Part shown: positions 1-13,010 of the stretch, piece after piece
Layout of the letters: each line of letters begins with the position of its first letter
How positions within the stretch are numbered: position 1 is the first letter of the stretch
NCBI GenBank assembly: GCA_000328365.1
Contig: KB302535.1
Location: forward strand, 8,983-72,982
Length of the DNA stretch: 64,000 nt
Source of the DNA: Capitella teleta
Taxonomy: Eukaryota; Annelida; Polychaeta; Capitellidae
Reading direction: 5' to 3'
Program-made: the position numbers and the translations under genes
The notes under the pieces: generated by a model
The model's database searches: none
Seen by the model: the letters and a program-made list of their open reading frames with translations, nothing else
Told to the model about the DNA's origin: nothing

Positions 1-3000
1 TCTCCAAAGAAACATGACAAGTCGTCTGATTTGTGCGTCAGCAAAGGTGAAGAGAGGAGACCTTGTGTGACCTCTCCCAAGTCAAAGGTCGCTGGCACCA
101 CTGACACCCCCCAGTTTAGCATCACAGGCGTGAGTACTCATCTTGGCTTTATTTTCTCTACATGGTGGGTGCATTCACAGGCGACCCTTGACCCTTCAGA
201 AGAAGTGGCTCTGCTGCATACCCTCAAAGCGGTTGCCAGCAACAGCAGTGAGGGTGAAGGTTTGTCTTCTGAAGAGAGGGCTTACCTCAGATATGCCACT
301 AAACCCGGAATGGCCGAGGAGCTGGATTCCTACTTGCAGCACATCAACAGCTCTGGTGGCCAGCATCCGACCATCCCAAAGTAAGTGCTCTTCAAACTCC
401 TGATGATGCTGACGTGATTTTGCAGTGCTCTGATTGAGGATTTGATGAGCGGAGAGGAGGCGAGTTGCAACAGTTCTCATCTGAGCAATAAATCGGAGAA
501 GAATATGGCTGACTTTGAAGGAGAGGATGTCATGAGTGAGGAGGAGGAGTTAGCACGCATCAACGCAGCGGGGGTTGGACGTACGCCCTCACACTACCCT
601 CGCGTGGGGTCCACAGGACGGGGTGGCCGTCATCTTATGCAGCAGCACCTGGCGACCATGGCTTCCCTTTATCACAAGCACATCCCCAAAGGTACGAATC
701 AAATTCTGTGTTGAATCAGCAAACACTGTATAACATCACAGCTGTCGTCAAACCGAAAGTGCAGTCACAAGAATCAATGCTTGCTGGAGGGCAAGTGAAG
801 TTTGAAGAAGTCTGCGAGCGAGGCAACACTCTGTTGTGGGACCTGCTGCAAGATCACACCATTGTAAGTCTGGTTTAGTGCCAAGTTTTTCTATTCATTC
901 GCCTCTCTGCTACCTTAGCATTTGTTGCCTGACGGACTTGTCGAAGAGGCGGAGAAGGTTCTCTGCACACTGGTCTGCTACTCAACCGACGCTGTCATAC
1001 GTACAAAATTCATCGAAGCTTGCGTTGAGAATATCGCCAATCACAGATCCGTTGTGATATCACTGAGGCTGCTGCCTAAGATTTTCAGCTCATTTCACCA
1101 ATTTCGCTCAGGGCTTGATACTCACTCAGTTACTCAGTAAGTTTTAATTGTTGATGAGTCTTTCAGAATAAGCTTTTATGAATTTCAGTTGGGCTGAGCA
1201 GGAGTTGCACATGATGCAGCATTTTTTCAACGACTTGATATATCACACAGCGGCCGTGAAGCGTGGAGTCAAGACTTCGCCATCGTTGTCAGTACTCAGA
1301 CTTTGGTTAATTCATTATTGTTATAAAATTTCTTCCGATAGATATCCGAATCGCAAAGAGATCCAAGCACGTCTTCAATTCCTAACCTGCGTTTTCACCA
1401 ATGCCATTTCAGCCGACAGCTTCCGTGAGTGGTTGTCATGGTGATGTGTGTCGTTTTCATTGTTGCGTCATTTCAGGTCTAACCCTCGACCAGGTGGACA
1501 CCCTGTGGAGCTGTTTGGTCATGCAGGCGGAGTTCCCCGATGACGCTCTCAGCTGGTTTCTGAACCAGGCCAAAAGCAAAGACCATCATGCGCTCGGCAT
1601 CAACACCTACAAACACGTCTTCAAACACCGCGTGCGTGCCACGGACGTTCTTCAATACGTGCAATTTTGACGATCGATTATTCCACAGATGTGTCAGCTC
1701 AAACCGGAAGCCATCAGCATGATTGGCCTTAACCTCTTCACCAACCTTTGTCACCTTGCTCGAATTGCCAACGCGTCCCTTGATAAACCACTTCCCGATG
1801 ATCAGGTATGCAGTTCCAACTCGGATGTTGTTGTTCTTCAGCATTTTGTATTTGCAGATTAACGGAATGGAACAGTTGTGGGATATCGCTTTGAAAGCAC
1901 AGAACACCGATGTTTCACTGAACGCTATTCACTACCTAAATAACCATTACATCAATTGTGAGTTCTCATGTCTGTAATTGAGAAATGAAATATTTATTCT
2001 GCTGTTCGCAGCTGATGGGGCCAATTTGGTTGAGAGGGAGGATGAGTTTATCAATCATTGCATGGACAGTCTGTATGAAGCCGTGACCAGCTTGGATAAG
2101 AGTCCCGAGTCCAGTCTCCTGGTCATCCAGCGAGGCCTCATCCTGTTGACCAACCATCTGGAGAGCTTCCGCAAACGGCACGCGTTTCACCTGCGCATGT
2201 GGCAGCTGGAGGGTGACGGCATCACGTCACATCAGAAGTCTCTGCAGGACAGCCAGTCGTGCGCTCTGAGGGTCATGCTGCAGCCAGCAGGAGCCTCCGA
2301 CAAGGTCAGTTATTTCACGTTTTTTATGCGTCTTGTTTACGTAAATGAAACAGACAACCTTGGAAATGCTCTCCTCGGATCTGGTGGCTGAGCTCCGAGC
2401 TGAAGTGACCAATTGGTGGGAGGGAGTCCAGCAGAGGCATCAGCAGAAGCAGGAGGAGGCTCAGCAGGCTTCTTCCGTTGCAGGCTCAGTGCTCACGCCA
2501 ATCCTAGGGGCCATGCTGGGCGATGGACCCATTCGGATGATCACCCAGGGCCAGGAGCTGACCACCGACATGGATGAAAAGTCCTTGAGCGATCTGCAGT
2601 TCAAGGACGGCCAGGTAGTAAGGGTCGCCGTCCTCTCTCTCTGCTCCTCTTTTGACGAAGGGTATCTATCCCGCAGGTGGTGTTTGTCTCTCTGGGATCC
2701 AACCGCCAGCCCCGCAAACAGGACCCTCCCCCCTCCTACCTGCCTGCCCCCGCCAGAGAGAAACTGCCCATGATGCTGCTGCTGGGTCATCCTCACTTTG
2801 ACCGCCTCTTCTCTTTGCTCTCGCAGCTGACCACGCTGAAACCCCTACTTGACCGAGACGCTGTGAGAAATCAAGGTTGTTGACTTATGCATTCTTATTA
2901 TCTTGTGTTCTGTTGTGCCAGGAGGAACAGTACAGCTTACAGTCAAAGGCTCAGGTTCTCTCAAGGAAAGTTTGGAACTTGCTGATGGTTTTACCGACAA

Positions 3001-6000
3001 ACCCAAAGATTTTACAAGGATTCAAAGATATTGATTCCAGGGTTAGTGTGCTTTCTGTGCATGTTTATCATTGTAATTGTGTGATTTCCAGGATGAGGGT
3101 GACGCCTGTGTCAACTGGCATGACCTCCTCGACACCCACAACCCTCACAAACTCATGTATTCGCTACAAGTTGTGGAGTCTCTGTCTCGGCCTCCGAAAC
3201 ACCGCAGACACTCGATGGTGAGGATGATTGGAGATTTGTCTTCTTGATTAACTGGCAATTAACTTTCGCAGTTTCAAAGCAAATCGAGCAGAGCCAGTCT
3301 GGACGACAGAGTTGACGACGTGACGCTGGAGCTGCCTGAGGAGGCGTGGAGCCGGCAGTTTCTGCAGCGCTGTGGAGTGAAGCATCTGTTTGAGATATTT
3401 CTGGCTGGCAGTCTTCACAATGAGGCAGAGTGTATCTCCAATGAGGTATGGAATAAAATAAGTTTTTTTTTTGATATCTTCAAATATTTTCATTTACTTT
3501 TGCAGTGGATTCAGGATTGCTTAGCGTATCTGCTTCGGCTGCTGAGTCAGTTTGCAGTCACGATCCCTTCGTCAAGGTCCTGCGCTACTCTCTCTGACAA
3601 CGTATTTGTCGCAGAGACAGCAGAGCCCCCTAGGAAGAAAACAAAGAAACAACGAGCGCAGGAGAAACTCATCGTGCCACGACTCAATCAGGTTCGTCAA
3701 TCAACTGTAAATGTCTTGCATTTTTTTAATTCATTTTGTTCTCCAGACTGTGTTGTCAATGATTGAAGTTGACTCTGTTGTTAAGCTCCTCATGAACATC
3801 TTAAGCAATGCTGCTCAACCCAGGTTTGTATTTAGGGTTATCCGTGCGTGTAATTTGCGTATTTTTTTCTTCACTTTTACAGACAAGAGCACAGTGGCTG
3901 GTCCCTTGGTTACTCAGGTCGGGTTGAAGTTGTGCATTACGCCATGTCGTTTTTGGTTTCCATGGCGTTCACCTGTGAGGACCAGGCTCAGCCTGCTGTT
4001 TGCAATTCTGAAGACTACAGCGGCTGGCTGCGTCGTCTCACGCTCGAGACTCCTGAGGTGAGCGTGTCTCTCAGCTGTGCGTCTCAACTGGTTTTGCTTT
4101 TCAGCCTGAGTTGCGGCAGGAGGCGTGCCAAGGTCTTTACCGCCTATGTCTGGGTCGGTCAGCGGACGGTCAGACCGGATACAGCTTCCTGATGTCCACT
4201 CTTGCCAATTTACTGACCTCACTCCCGAAAGCTCTGGCTCTGGAGAAACCTGTGAAACGAGTAAGAGTTGAGAGAAGTTGCACAATTTTAGATAACGTTC
4301 TCTTGTCTCAGTGCCAGGAAGACAAGGAGGCGTTTGGTCCTGGGTGCCGCGATTACTTCTGGCTGGTGTGCCGTCTGGTCGAGGGCGTTTCAGCCCAAGA
4401 TGCTCGCAACAGTTGGACTCAGGAGAACAGCTTGGTCGACCTGAACGCCCTGGCTAAGCAAGTGGCTCAGAACATTGTGAATCGGCCGTATCTGGAGCGG
4501 AGGCACTCTGGAGGAGAGGAAGACGACGGTCTGATCGGACTGCTCACGATGTCAATCGCAATCGCCCGTCACAACCCGCCTTTCAAGACATCAACTGAGG
4601 GACAAACCTTCCTGGTTGAGATCTTCTGGTGCCTGTTTGCCTTGGCTTCCCCTAAGCAGCGCTATCTCCCTAAATGCAAATCGGCAACCGCCCGATCTTT
4701 GGCCTTTGATTTGATGGTTGAGATGGTACTGGGTAGCGTCACCAATTATTCAGTGCTGCATGAAAAAGTGATTCGTCAACATTGCAAAGGTAGAAATCTT
4801 AATACTTAACCAGTAATCTTGAACGTCTTGTCCATCAGAATCTCACGTTCCGTACACTTGGGACAACTGGCCCCATGAGGAAGAGAGGTCTCACTGCGGT
4901 TACGTGGGCTTAACCAATCTAGGCGCCACGTGCTACATGGCCACCTGCATGCAACATCTGTATATGATCCCGGAAGCGAGAAGATCCGTTCTTGAAGCAC
5001 AGTGCTCAGGAGATAACCAACACAAAGGAACGCTACAAGAACTCAAGAAGATGTTTGCATATCTCTCGGTAGACATTTTGTCATCTGATTTTTATTTTGA
5101 AACACTAATTTTTTTTGTTTTTTTTTTGGTCGGTTGTGAAGGAAAGTGAAAGGAAGGCTTACAATCCTCGCAATTTCTGCAAAGTGTACACGATGGATCA
5201 CCAGCCACTGAACACTGGCGAACAGAAGGATATGACGGAGTTCTTCACCGACCTGATCAGCAAGATGGAGGAGATGGGACCGCAATTGGTGCGAGTTGCT
5301 TAATTTTATGTTTAAACTGATTCTAAGCTTTTCTTTTCTGCTTTTCAGAAAAAACTTGTCAAAAATCTTTTTGGTGGAAACCTAACGAACAATGTGGTCT
5401 CTCTTGTAGGACATTCACAAAAATCTCTCTTTTTCAATTGATTTCATGTTTTTAATTGTAGGATTGTAATCACGTTAGTCGAACTAAGGAAGAGTTCTAC
5501 ACTGTTCGCTGCCAAGTTGCTGATATGAAGAACCTCTATGTGAGTTTTTCATGCTCGTGCACGCCCGCTTTATACTCAATGTGTTGCACAGGAATCCCTC
5601 GACGAGGTTACTGTGAAAGATATGCTGGAAGGAGACAACATGTACACATGCTCAAAATGCCAGAAAAAAGTCCGGGCGGAGAAACGGTATTTTGTAGCCT
5701 TTGTTTTTGAGCTGTTTAAATATTTCTGTGTTCGTTCAGAGCTTGTTTCAAGAAGCTTCCCAAGATTCTTTGTTTCAACACGATGCGTTACACGTTCAAT
5801 ATGGTTACAATGATGAAGGAGAAAGTCAACACGCATTTCTCGTTCCCTCTGCGCCTGGATATGGCAGCCTACATGGAGGACAGCCTCATTCACAAGGATC
5901 GGCTGCAAGGTAAGGGAGCTCCAGGATCTGATCTGATCTTACATTTAATTGCAGAGGATGAGAATGAGGAGGAGGCGGAGGGTGAGGACCAGGAGATGGA

Positions 6001-9000
6001 GTATGAACTCATTGGGGTCACGGTTCACACGGGAACGGCTGATGGCGGCCATTACTACAGTTTCATTCGCGACCGAATCCACAAACAGCCGGAGATCAGC
6101 CAGGACAAGTGGTTCCTCTTCAACGATGCTGAGGTCAAGCCCTTTGACCCGGCCCAGATTGCATCCGAGTGCTTTGGCGGCGAGATGACTGTGAGTGGTT
6201 ATTTGCGTGGTTATGTACGTGTTTTCATCATTTGTACTCGCAGAGCAAGACGTACGATTCTGTCACAGATAAGTTCATGGATTTCTCATTTGAGAAGGTA
6301 GCGAGTTTGTTTTATCAATTGGGGGATTATTATGGATTTTTTTCGAACGCAGACGAACAGTGCCTACATGCTTTTCTACGAACGCATTGAGAAGAGCAGG
6401 GGGGGTACCCAGGAAGAGCCGTCCTGCTCTTCCAGCAAAGAGTCCTCAGATGGCAGGCCATCCCCTACGCATGATCAACAGAAGTTTGAGATCGAGCTCT
6501 CTGAGGAATTGGCTGAGGTAAGAAACTTGCGAAGAATTATTCAATTAATTTTTTAATTTTTATCAACAGTGGATTTGGCAGGATAACATGCAATTCTTAC
6601 AAGACAAGAATATCTTTGAACACACATACTTTGGGTGAGTTTCGAAAGTGAATTTTATTTAATCAACAATTAATTTTCCATTTCCCGCAGCTTCATGTGG
6701 CAGATGTGCGGATATATTCCGTCGAGCTTAGCCAAAGAATCGGACAGCAAACTGGTGCCTCTAATGGCTGCTAAGCTCACAGCTTCCTTTGTTCTCGAAA
6801 CGCTGATTCACGCGAAAGAAAAGGTGAGGATTGAAACAAAAATAAGAGTCGGTTCTGATTGTATTTCTCGTGCCAGCCAACCATGTTGCAGTGGATTGAG
6901 TTGCTGACGAAGCAGTTCAACGCGTGTCCCGCTGCATGCCAGTGGTTCCTGGATGCCATGGCCAAGGAAGACTGGTGGCCTCAACAGATTCTCATCAAAT
7001 GCCCCAATCAGACCGTGCGCCAAATGTTCCAGCGACTGGTTATTCACGTCATAAATCAGCTGAGACCTTCACATTCCCAGTGGTACATCTATCCTCTCAT
7101 CGACAGGTAAATTAGACGTCTTGGTTGGGTTGTAGGATATTTTGTCTTCTTCTGTTGGTCTCAGTATTTTTGTACTGGTTCTTATCTTATCCGATCATGT
7201 CTTTTATCTTAACAGCAGTGATGAAGAGGAGGAGGAAGTTGAGAGCATTCCAATTGGATCGAAATCCTGCGTGACACGGTTTATCCGGAAGATGCTGTCG
7301 ATTGTGAGTTGATTTTTTGAAAAGTGCTTTTTTTCTATGATGTTCGCGCGCTAGATTGAGCATGGTCCGCGGCCGCACTGCAAGTACCTGGGAGAGTTCT
7401 TCAGTTTCCTTTATGAGTTTGCCAAAATGGGTGAAAATGAGCAAGTTTTTCTGCTGCAAGTGAAAGCCATCACCATCATGATCTCATTCTTCATGGCTCA
7501 CAAGAACCAACATGGATATGTATTGACCTTTGAACCCTCTGAGTTGCCATGGTGATGAAATTCAATCTTCCAGCAGGTGGAGATCCTCTCGGATGATGAG
7601 GAGGCGGAAGGAGAGGTCATTGCCCCCCAGGAGGACAAGTACCGGCCTCAGTCGCTGGAGAAGATGATAGCGCTGATAGCGATGCTGGTGGAGTCGTCCA
7701 GGGGCCAGGATAAGCAGCTGCATCTCTCACAGAGCGACTACCAGGCCATCATAGGCAGCAACAAGGGCTTCCCCTTCCTCTACAACCAGATCCTGGACAG
7801 CATTAATCTGAGACACACTTGCAATTTGATCTTTAGCCTGACCAGATGGAACGATAGACTCGCGATTGCTGTGAGTTTGGGATACGAACATTCTTTGCAA
7901 ATAAATTTGTTTTGTTCTTTCAGATTACTCAAATGATATTCGGTGCTATAACAAGACTTGGAGCTGATGTAAGAATTTAATTGACATGTATTTTATGTTT
8001 ATTTTGTTTCTCTCGTATTAGAGCCAGCCATTCTTCAAAATGCTTTCAATGCTTGTGGAGTTCATGGGGGGGCCTCCAGGAATGCCGTCCTTCACTCATT
8101 ACATCCTGCAGAAGTTCTGGGAGGTACGTACCCCTCGCTGAGCATCTGCAATTATTTCACTAAACTTTCTCAAAAACAAAGGTTGCCGAGTACTGCCCTA
8201 AACAGTGTCTTGATTGGCTGTGCTCGCAAGTCACTCGCAACAAAGTCGCTCACACGTGGACCCTACAAAACCTGGAAGTCTGGGTGGAAACCTTCCTCTT
8301 GGCTCACAGCAACATCAGAGTTCGCAACGGTGGGTTGAATTATGATATTACATGAATTCTTATTGCCTTTTTCATCAGCCGCTGCCTATCTGCTCGTCGC
8401 TCTTGTTCCCAGTAATCATTTCCGGCAGATTTTCTGCATGACTCGTAACATCCTGAGTCCCATGAAGGAAGGAGTGCATGTGAGTAGAATTAAGAGAGGA
8501 AGAAGATGTTTTATTCCTCTTATTGATGATGGCAGCAAATGAACCAGGAGGCTGTGGATATTCTGCACGAGGTCTACGGCCACCTGCTCAGCCTGCTCTC
8601 TCACGCCTGGCAGTACGCCGACCCCCAAGTCCACGGCACTAGCAAACTGGTTCAGTATTTCAGCATCATGCAGCACTGCTTGATTTCAAGACCAGAGAAA
8701 ATCATGGTGCGATTATTCACGACCAATCAGTAGATGACTTGAGTTTGGATTTGATTTTCAGTTCACTCAGTTTGTGATGGATTTATGGCAGTTGTTTCAG
8801 CCCAAGTTATCCGAGCCTCCCATTTCATGTCACCATAATAAACAGGTCCACTTTGTTGTACTATGTACCATTTTTGTACCTTGATTCATTACAGGCTCTT
8901 CTCCATTTCTGGTACCAAGCTTGCGTCGACTGCCCGGATAATGTGAAGATGATTGTGTCAAATGCTCTCATCACCAAGAACATAGCGTTCAATTACATTC

Positions 9001-11356
9001 TGTGAGTTGTGCTGACCGGTTGAATGACCACTTGTTTATTTCAATTGTCCACAGAGCTGACCACGAGGACCAGGAGGTGATCACCTTCAACCGACAAATG
9101 CTGCCCGCCTACTACGGCATCCTGCGCATGTGCTGTCAGCAGTCGCGCGCTTTCACGCGGCAGTTGGCTCAGCACCAGAACATGCAGTGGGCGTTCAAGA
9201 ACATTAGCACTTACCCCACGCAGTATGCAGCCGCAGTGGAGGAGCTCTTTAGCCTCATGCGACTCATGGTCGAGCAGCACGCGGATATGACGGAAGAGGA
9301 GCTGAGAGCCGTGTCCCTGTTCCGGCGCAACACCATGCAGTTGTACCTGCACAACGTGGACGCTCGCATGGGCTGGCAGAGCTTAGTGACGTGCGTGATA
9401 TTCTTCATGTTAACCCGATTGTAGATTGTGTTGTTTCAGTGCTCTGGGGATTCTGGTGGAGTCAAAAGAGGATAAATTGATGGTGCTCCAGTCAAACGGT
9501 CTGTCTCTGCTGCACGAGGCGTTCAACACACTTTACGTGATGCACCATGAAGCCACTGCTTGCCATGTTACTGCAGATATCATCGAACTTCTAGGCCTCG
9601 TGTCCAGCGTGCTCAAAGTTGCGCGTCACTGCAATAATGAGAAGAAAGGTTTGTTCTAGACGGAGACGTTAGTTGACGGATTCATCTCTCAACTTACAGG
9701 AGCAGAAGCCAAGCCGCACTTGGCCAACTGGACGGAGAAAACCGAGTTCTCACGCAAATTACTCACGCTGCTCAACTCCTACACTCCGTCTGAGATGCGA
9801 GCGGCCGCCATCGGTGTGCTCTTCCCCCTCCTCATTCCTCTTCTTCGTTATCTCTCCCTCTCTCTCAGAAACGCTGCGTGAACAAGTGCTGACCTTCCAG
9901 GGCGAATGTCTCCAGGCCATCGTAACATTCCTGGTGCAAGCGCACACCTCTTTCCAGGATAACAACGTCCCCATTACCATGGGGCCCTACTTCCCCAAAC
10001 GGGGACAGAGGGCGCTACCTCCCAAGAGCAACGTCCGACCCATTCGACCCCAGTTTCAAATGTTTCTTCACAGCAATCAACTTGAATCAACCAAGGTTAG
10101 TGTTTTGATTCATTTTGTACGTTAATTATTTCCCTGTTCGGATTCCTATTCCACAGGGAGTGGATGAGACGTATGACCAAGCTCTACAGGACTTCTACTG
10201 CCCGTACCATCTCTTCATCGACCTTCTAGTCAGGGTATCTGTGAACAACCAAAACGTGACTGAAGCTCTGGTGCACCTGAGCGCCATGGTTGCTTTTGAA
10301 GGTGTTCCTCTGCACATCCCACTCTTTGCAAAGCTCTGGTATGAAATCTACCAGTCAGAACAGGTACGCGCACCTCACAGCCCTCTTCCTCCCATTGTTT
10401 ACCGTCGTATCTTGATAAGGTCGATAAGAGCTGCATCAAATGGTTATGTAACAGCAGCATATTCATCGAGTACGTCGATGCGACACTGCTGTACGAGCGG
10501 CACTCCCTCAACAACCACCACATCTATCAGTTCTTCTGCAACTTCTTCCCCAAGGTACCACACAGCTCCGCTTTTTCTCGGCTGCTTCCAACTTGCGACT
10601 CTTGTTTCAGGTGTACCAACAGGTGTTGAGCGATCAGGGCCAGTCTCTGATTGACAGCTTGCTCTCATCCATCAAAGCCAACAAGGAAGCTTCGGAGAAT
10701 AGCACTGCGAATTCCAGGAATCTGAACAAGCTGTGGAGTAACATCAATGGGGTATGAGACTCAGCCTTCGCCTGTTGCGTCATTTTTTGGTTTCATCAAT
10801 CACAGGATCTCAGAGCTCTCATGCTCATCTTCTCAGTGCAGCAGCCGAAACAGCCGCCTCAGAGCCTTACTGACGGCATACTCTACTTCCAACAGCGGGC
10901 TGTGGCAGTGTCAGCTGCCAATGCTGCGGCTGCAGCTGCCAAGAAAGATCGCGATAGCCCCACAGCTGGTTTGTGATAGACATTTCTTGTGTTAGGAAGA
11001 TTTTTCATTTTTTCCTCGTTCCAGATGAGGAGAATCCGGCCAAGAGACAAAGGACTTCATCTGAATCTTCAAACGCTGAGATTTCAGAAGCAGCGGCAGT
11101 GGCGTCACCTAGTGAAAAGAAGGATTGCGTCATGGAGGAAGAACCGCAGCCGAGCTGCTCTACCGCGACGGAAGAGAAGAAAGAGGAGGAAGAAGAGGAG
11201 GTGGAGGAGGACGATGAGGAGGAGCCATGCACCTCAACACAGAAACCGCGCAAAGTTCGTTCACCTTCGTCATGCAAAGCCAGCAGCACTACGCTTATAG
11301 ACTTGGTACTTAAAAACTGTGAACACATTCTGCAAATGATTGGAAAGAGTGACTGA
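1..11356 (+). CDS. USP34: USP34-like ubiquitin carboxyl-terminal hydrolase (3' part, spliced)
   Basis: This is a giant ubiquitin-specific protease that removes ubiquitin from target proteins; vertebrate USP34 acts in Wnt/axin control and DNA repair. Roughly 50 exons joined by 45-110 nt GT-AG introns read continuously from base 1 to the TGA at 11354-11356. The early exons are 1-129, 181-380, 426-691, 742-863, 919-1136, 1189-1287, 1342-1424 and one from 1477. The translation follows remembered human USP34 almost throughout: helical-repeat region, USP catalytic core (4839-6390), then the long C-terminal helical region with phrases such as NMQFLQDKNIFEHTYFG and KPTMLQWIELLTKQFN. The last exon (11024-11356) encodes an acidic, low-complexity tail ending ILQMIGKSD. 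The 5' end is cut by the window edge; human USP34 is about 3,500 residues, so some 600-700 N-terminal residues are probably missing. No frame break was seen. The family call is near certain; individual exon ends are my reading. Confidence 0.97.
4839..6390 (+). other. USP catalytic core of the USP34-like gene
   Basis: Exons from 4839 onward encode the Cys box GLTNLGATCY, with the catalytic cysteine codon at 4931-4933. The His box GTADGGHYYSF has its catalytic histidine codon at 6050-6052, and FNDAEVKPF supplies the third acidic position near 6119-6145. Between them lies a CSKC pair, part of the zinc-ribbon finger of USP enzymes, next to KVRAEKR. All residues needed for cysteine-protease activity are present, so the enzyme should be active. 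The core is split by about nine small introns. Confidence 0.93.
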
Positions 11357-11526
11357 GTGTGATTGTGATATGTTGCTGTGGTATTTTTTTAAACCGTAGA
11401 TATAGGGCGTGCCTATTTTTTTGTATGTGTGATGTGAGCCTTCCTGGTTACTTTCATTTTATGGCTGAGATTCTCTCCTCATGGAGCTCTAGAAAGTTGA
11501 TTTTTTTTTCCTCTGCTCTTTTTGAG

Positions 11527-11532
11527 ATTAAA
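11527..11532 (+). terminator. Possible poly(A) signal of the USP34-like gene
   Basis: ATTAAA lies about 170 nt after the stop codon and is the first recognisable poly(A) hexamer variant downstream. The spacing is reasonable, but the match is a short motif only. Confidence 0.3.
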
Positions 11533-11933
11533 ACAGTCATTCGTACAAAGTGTGTTCCTTTCTCTTGTTGGCTTGAATAGTCAATCTGGCTGCAGTCCGG
11601 TGTTATGATAAAACTCTTAAAAGTAACAGTGCTGTGTCCTGTCCTGGAGGGGCAAAGATGTAACTCGGCGGAGGAATGCTCCTGCACTTGCAGTTTTACT
11701 TAGCGAGTAAATTCACTTTATGAAAATAATATGCGTACATGAATATGTGATCACAAATAACCTATGCTGAGGCTATTCGGTTTCTAATATCGCATAAGTG
11801 CGCTATGATTTACGTCTGTCTGCCTTGCTTCTTGCTGCCTTGTCTGCGGTTCTTGACTTCTTGTGGCAGTGAGCTAATTGCTATAGAAACAATTTGTCCT
11901 TTTTTTTTAAATAACCCTTGAAATCATACAATT

Positions 11934-13010
11934 ATGTCGCATATCCGCTCTCTCAGAAGTCGCGATCACATCCTTCATTGCTGCTTGGATAAAAAGGCAA
12001 GACGTTTTCTGCCAAATCTCTCGAAAGAAATGCGGCTGACCGATGGATTCTCGGCGGCGACTGAGCCAACCTTTTTTTGCAGTGGATCAGTCGAATTCCG
12101 GCGGCGGCTCAGATATTTTTCGGCTGGCTAGTCGGCTTTTCCCGACTGACTTCCGGGTCTACTTGGTTTCCGACCCTGACAGCATCATGAGCATGCCCTG
12201 TGACAAAACTATGTTTTATGCCTAAAATGCCTTTCTATAATCGACACTATTGACTTCTCCAGTTAAGTTTGCTTTGGCAGTCATAGGTGGTCTGCAAATT
12301 GTTCTTCCTCCATGCATGGTCTGCCGATCCTCAGCTTGGTCCACAAGGTCCGCAACACGTGGGTATTCGTCATTCTCGTGAACTTCCTGACGTCACCACT
12401 CCGTCTCCGCTCTGCTTCCCTGGCCAAAAATGGGCCTAGGACCCTAGATCCTCCCGACGGGTTGTGCAATACTTGGAGGACAGTGGGGGGGGGGGGGCAA
12501 AATAACCCCCAAAGTTGTAAAAAATCAAGAGGCGTTCGCGCCGTTGCGAAACCCCGCCATCGGATATCATATGAAATAAAGTGCGTTATGATTGTAAGGC
12601 ATCCGAATGGCGATGAGGTTTGAGTGTTTACTCTGATATTTATTTTTAGCAAACATGTTCGATGTGTTCTGTTACAAGATTTGAAGTCCACGTGAAATTG
12701 CTACTTTATTTTCTCCGGTCAGTGGTGTATTATCGAACAATTGAACTATTAAATAGTCGTGTACAATAATGTAGAGAAATTCTGCCATTTCCGTATGTTT
12801 CAGTAGGGCCCTTGTATAATGATGTATATTCAACGTTGCGTGCATCACTGTCATGATGATCACTGCATCATAGGCATGCCAGGATGAAGCTGCATTCTAT
12901 GATTCTATGATTCTGTAGCCATAATCAGTAGGGATGTCTAATTATCAATATAGAGGCTTGGAACGAGATCAGATCATGTCGAATTTTGTCTTGAGCTGTC
13001 GTCTGACTCA
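11934..13010 (+). repeat. Interspersed repeat family A, copy 1
   Basis: Blocks at 11957-12170 and 12888-13000 match blocks at 62858-63110 and 63185-63275. Shared stretches include TCTCGAAAGAAATGCGGCT, GGCTGGCTAG followed by TCGGCTTTTCCC, TAGCCATAATC and CTTGGAACGAGAT. Order and orientation agree in both copies, but the spacing between blocks differs by several hundred bases. No coding potential or clear terminal repeats were seen, so the family is unassigned. The copies are visibly diverged, suggesting an old, non-autonomous element. Confidence 0.65.
12484..12497 (+). repeat. G homopolymer tract
   Basis: A run of about 13 G lies within AT-rich spacer; shorter G runs occur near 17573-17585 and 17621-17631. 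These are potential quadruplex-prone or sequencing-error-prone sites. Confidence 0.8.

Noticed and set aside
11005-11328. Serine-rich minus-strand frame opposite the USP34 tail
   Set aside because: It is the antisense shadow of the glutamate-rich last exon.
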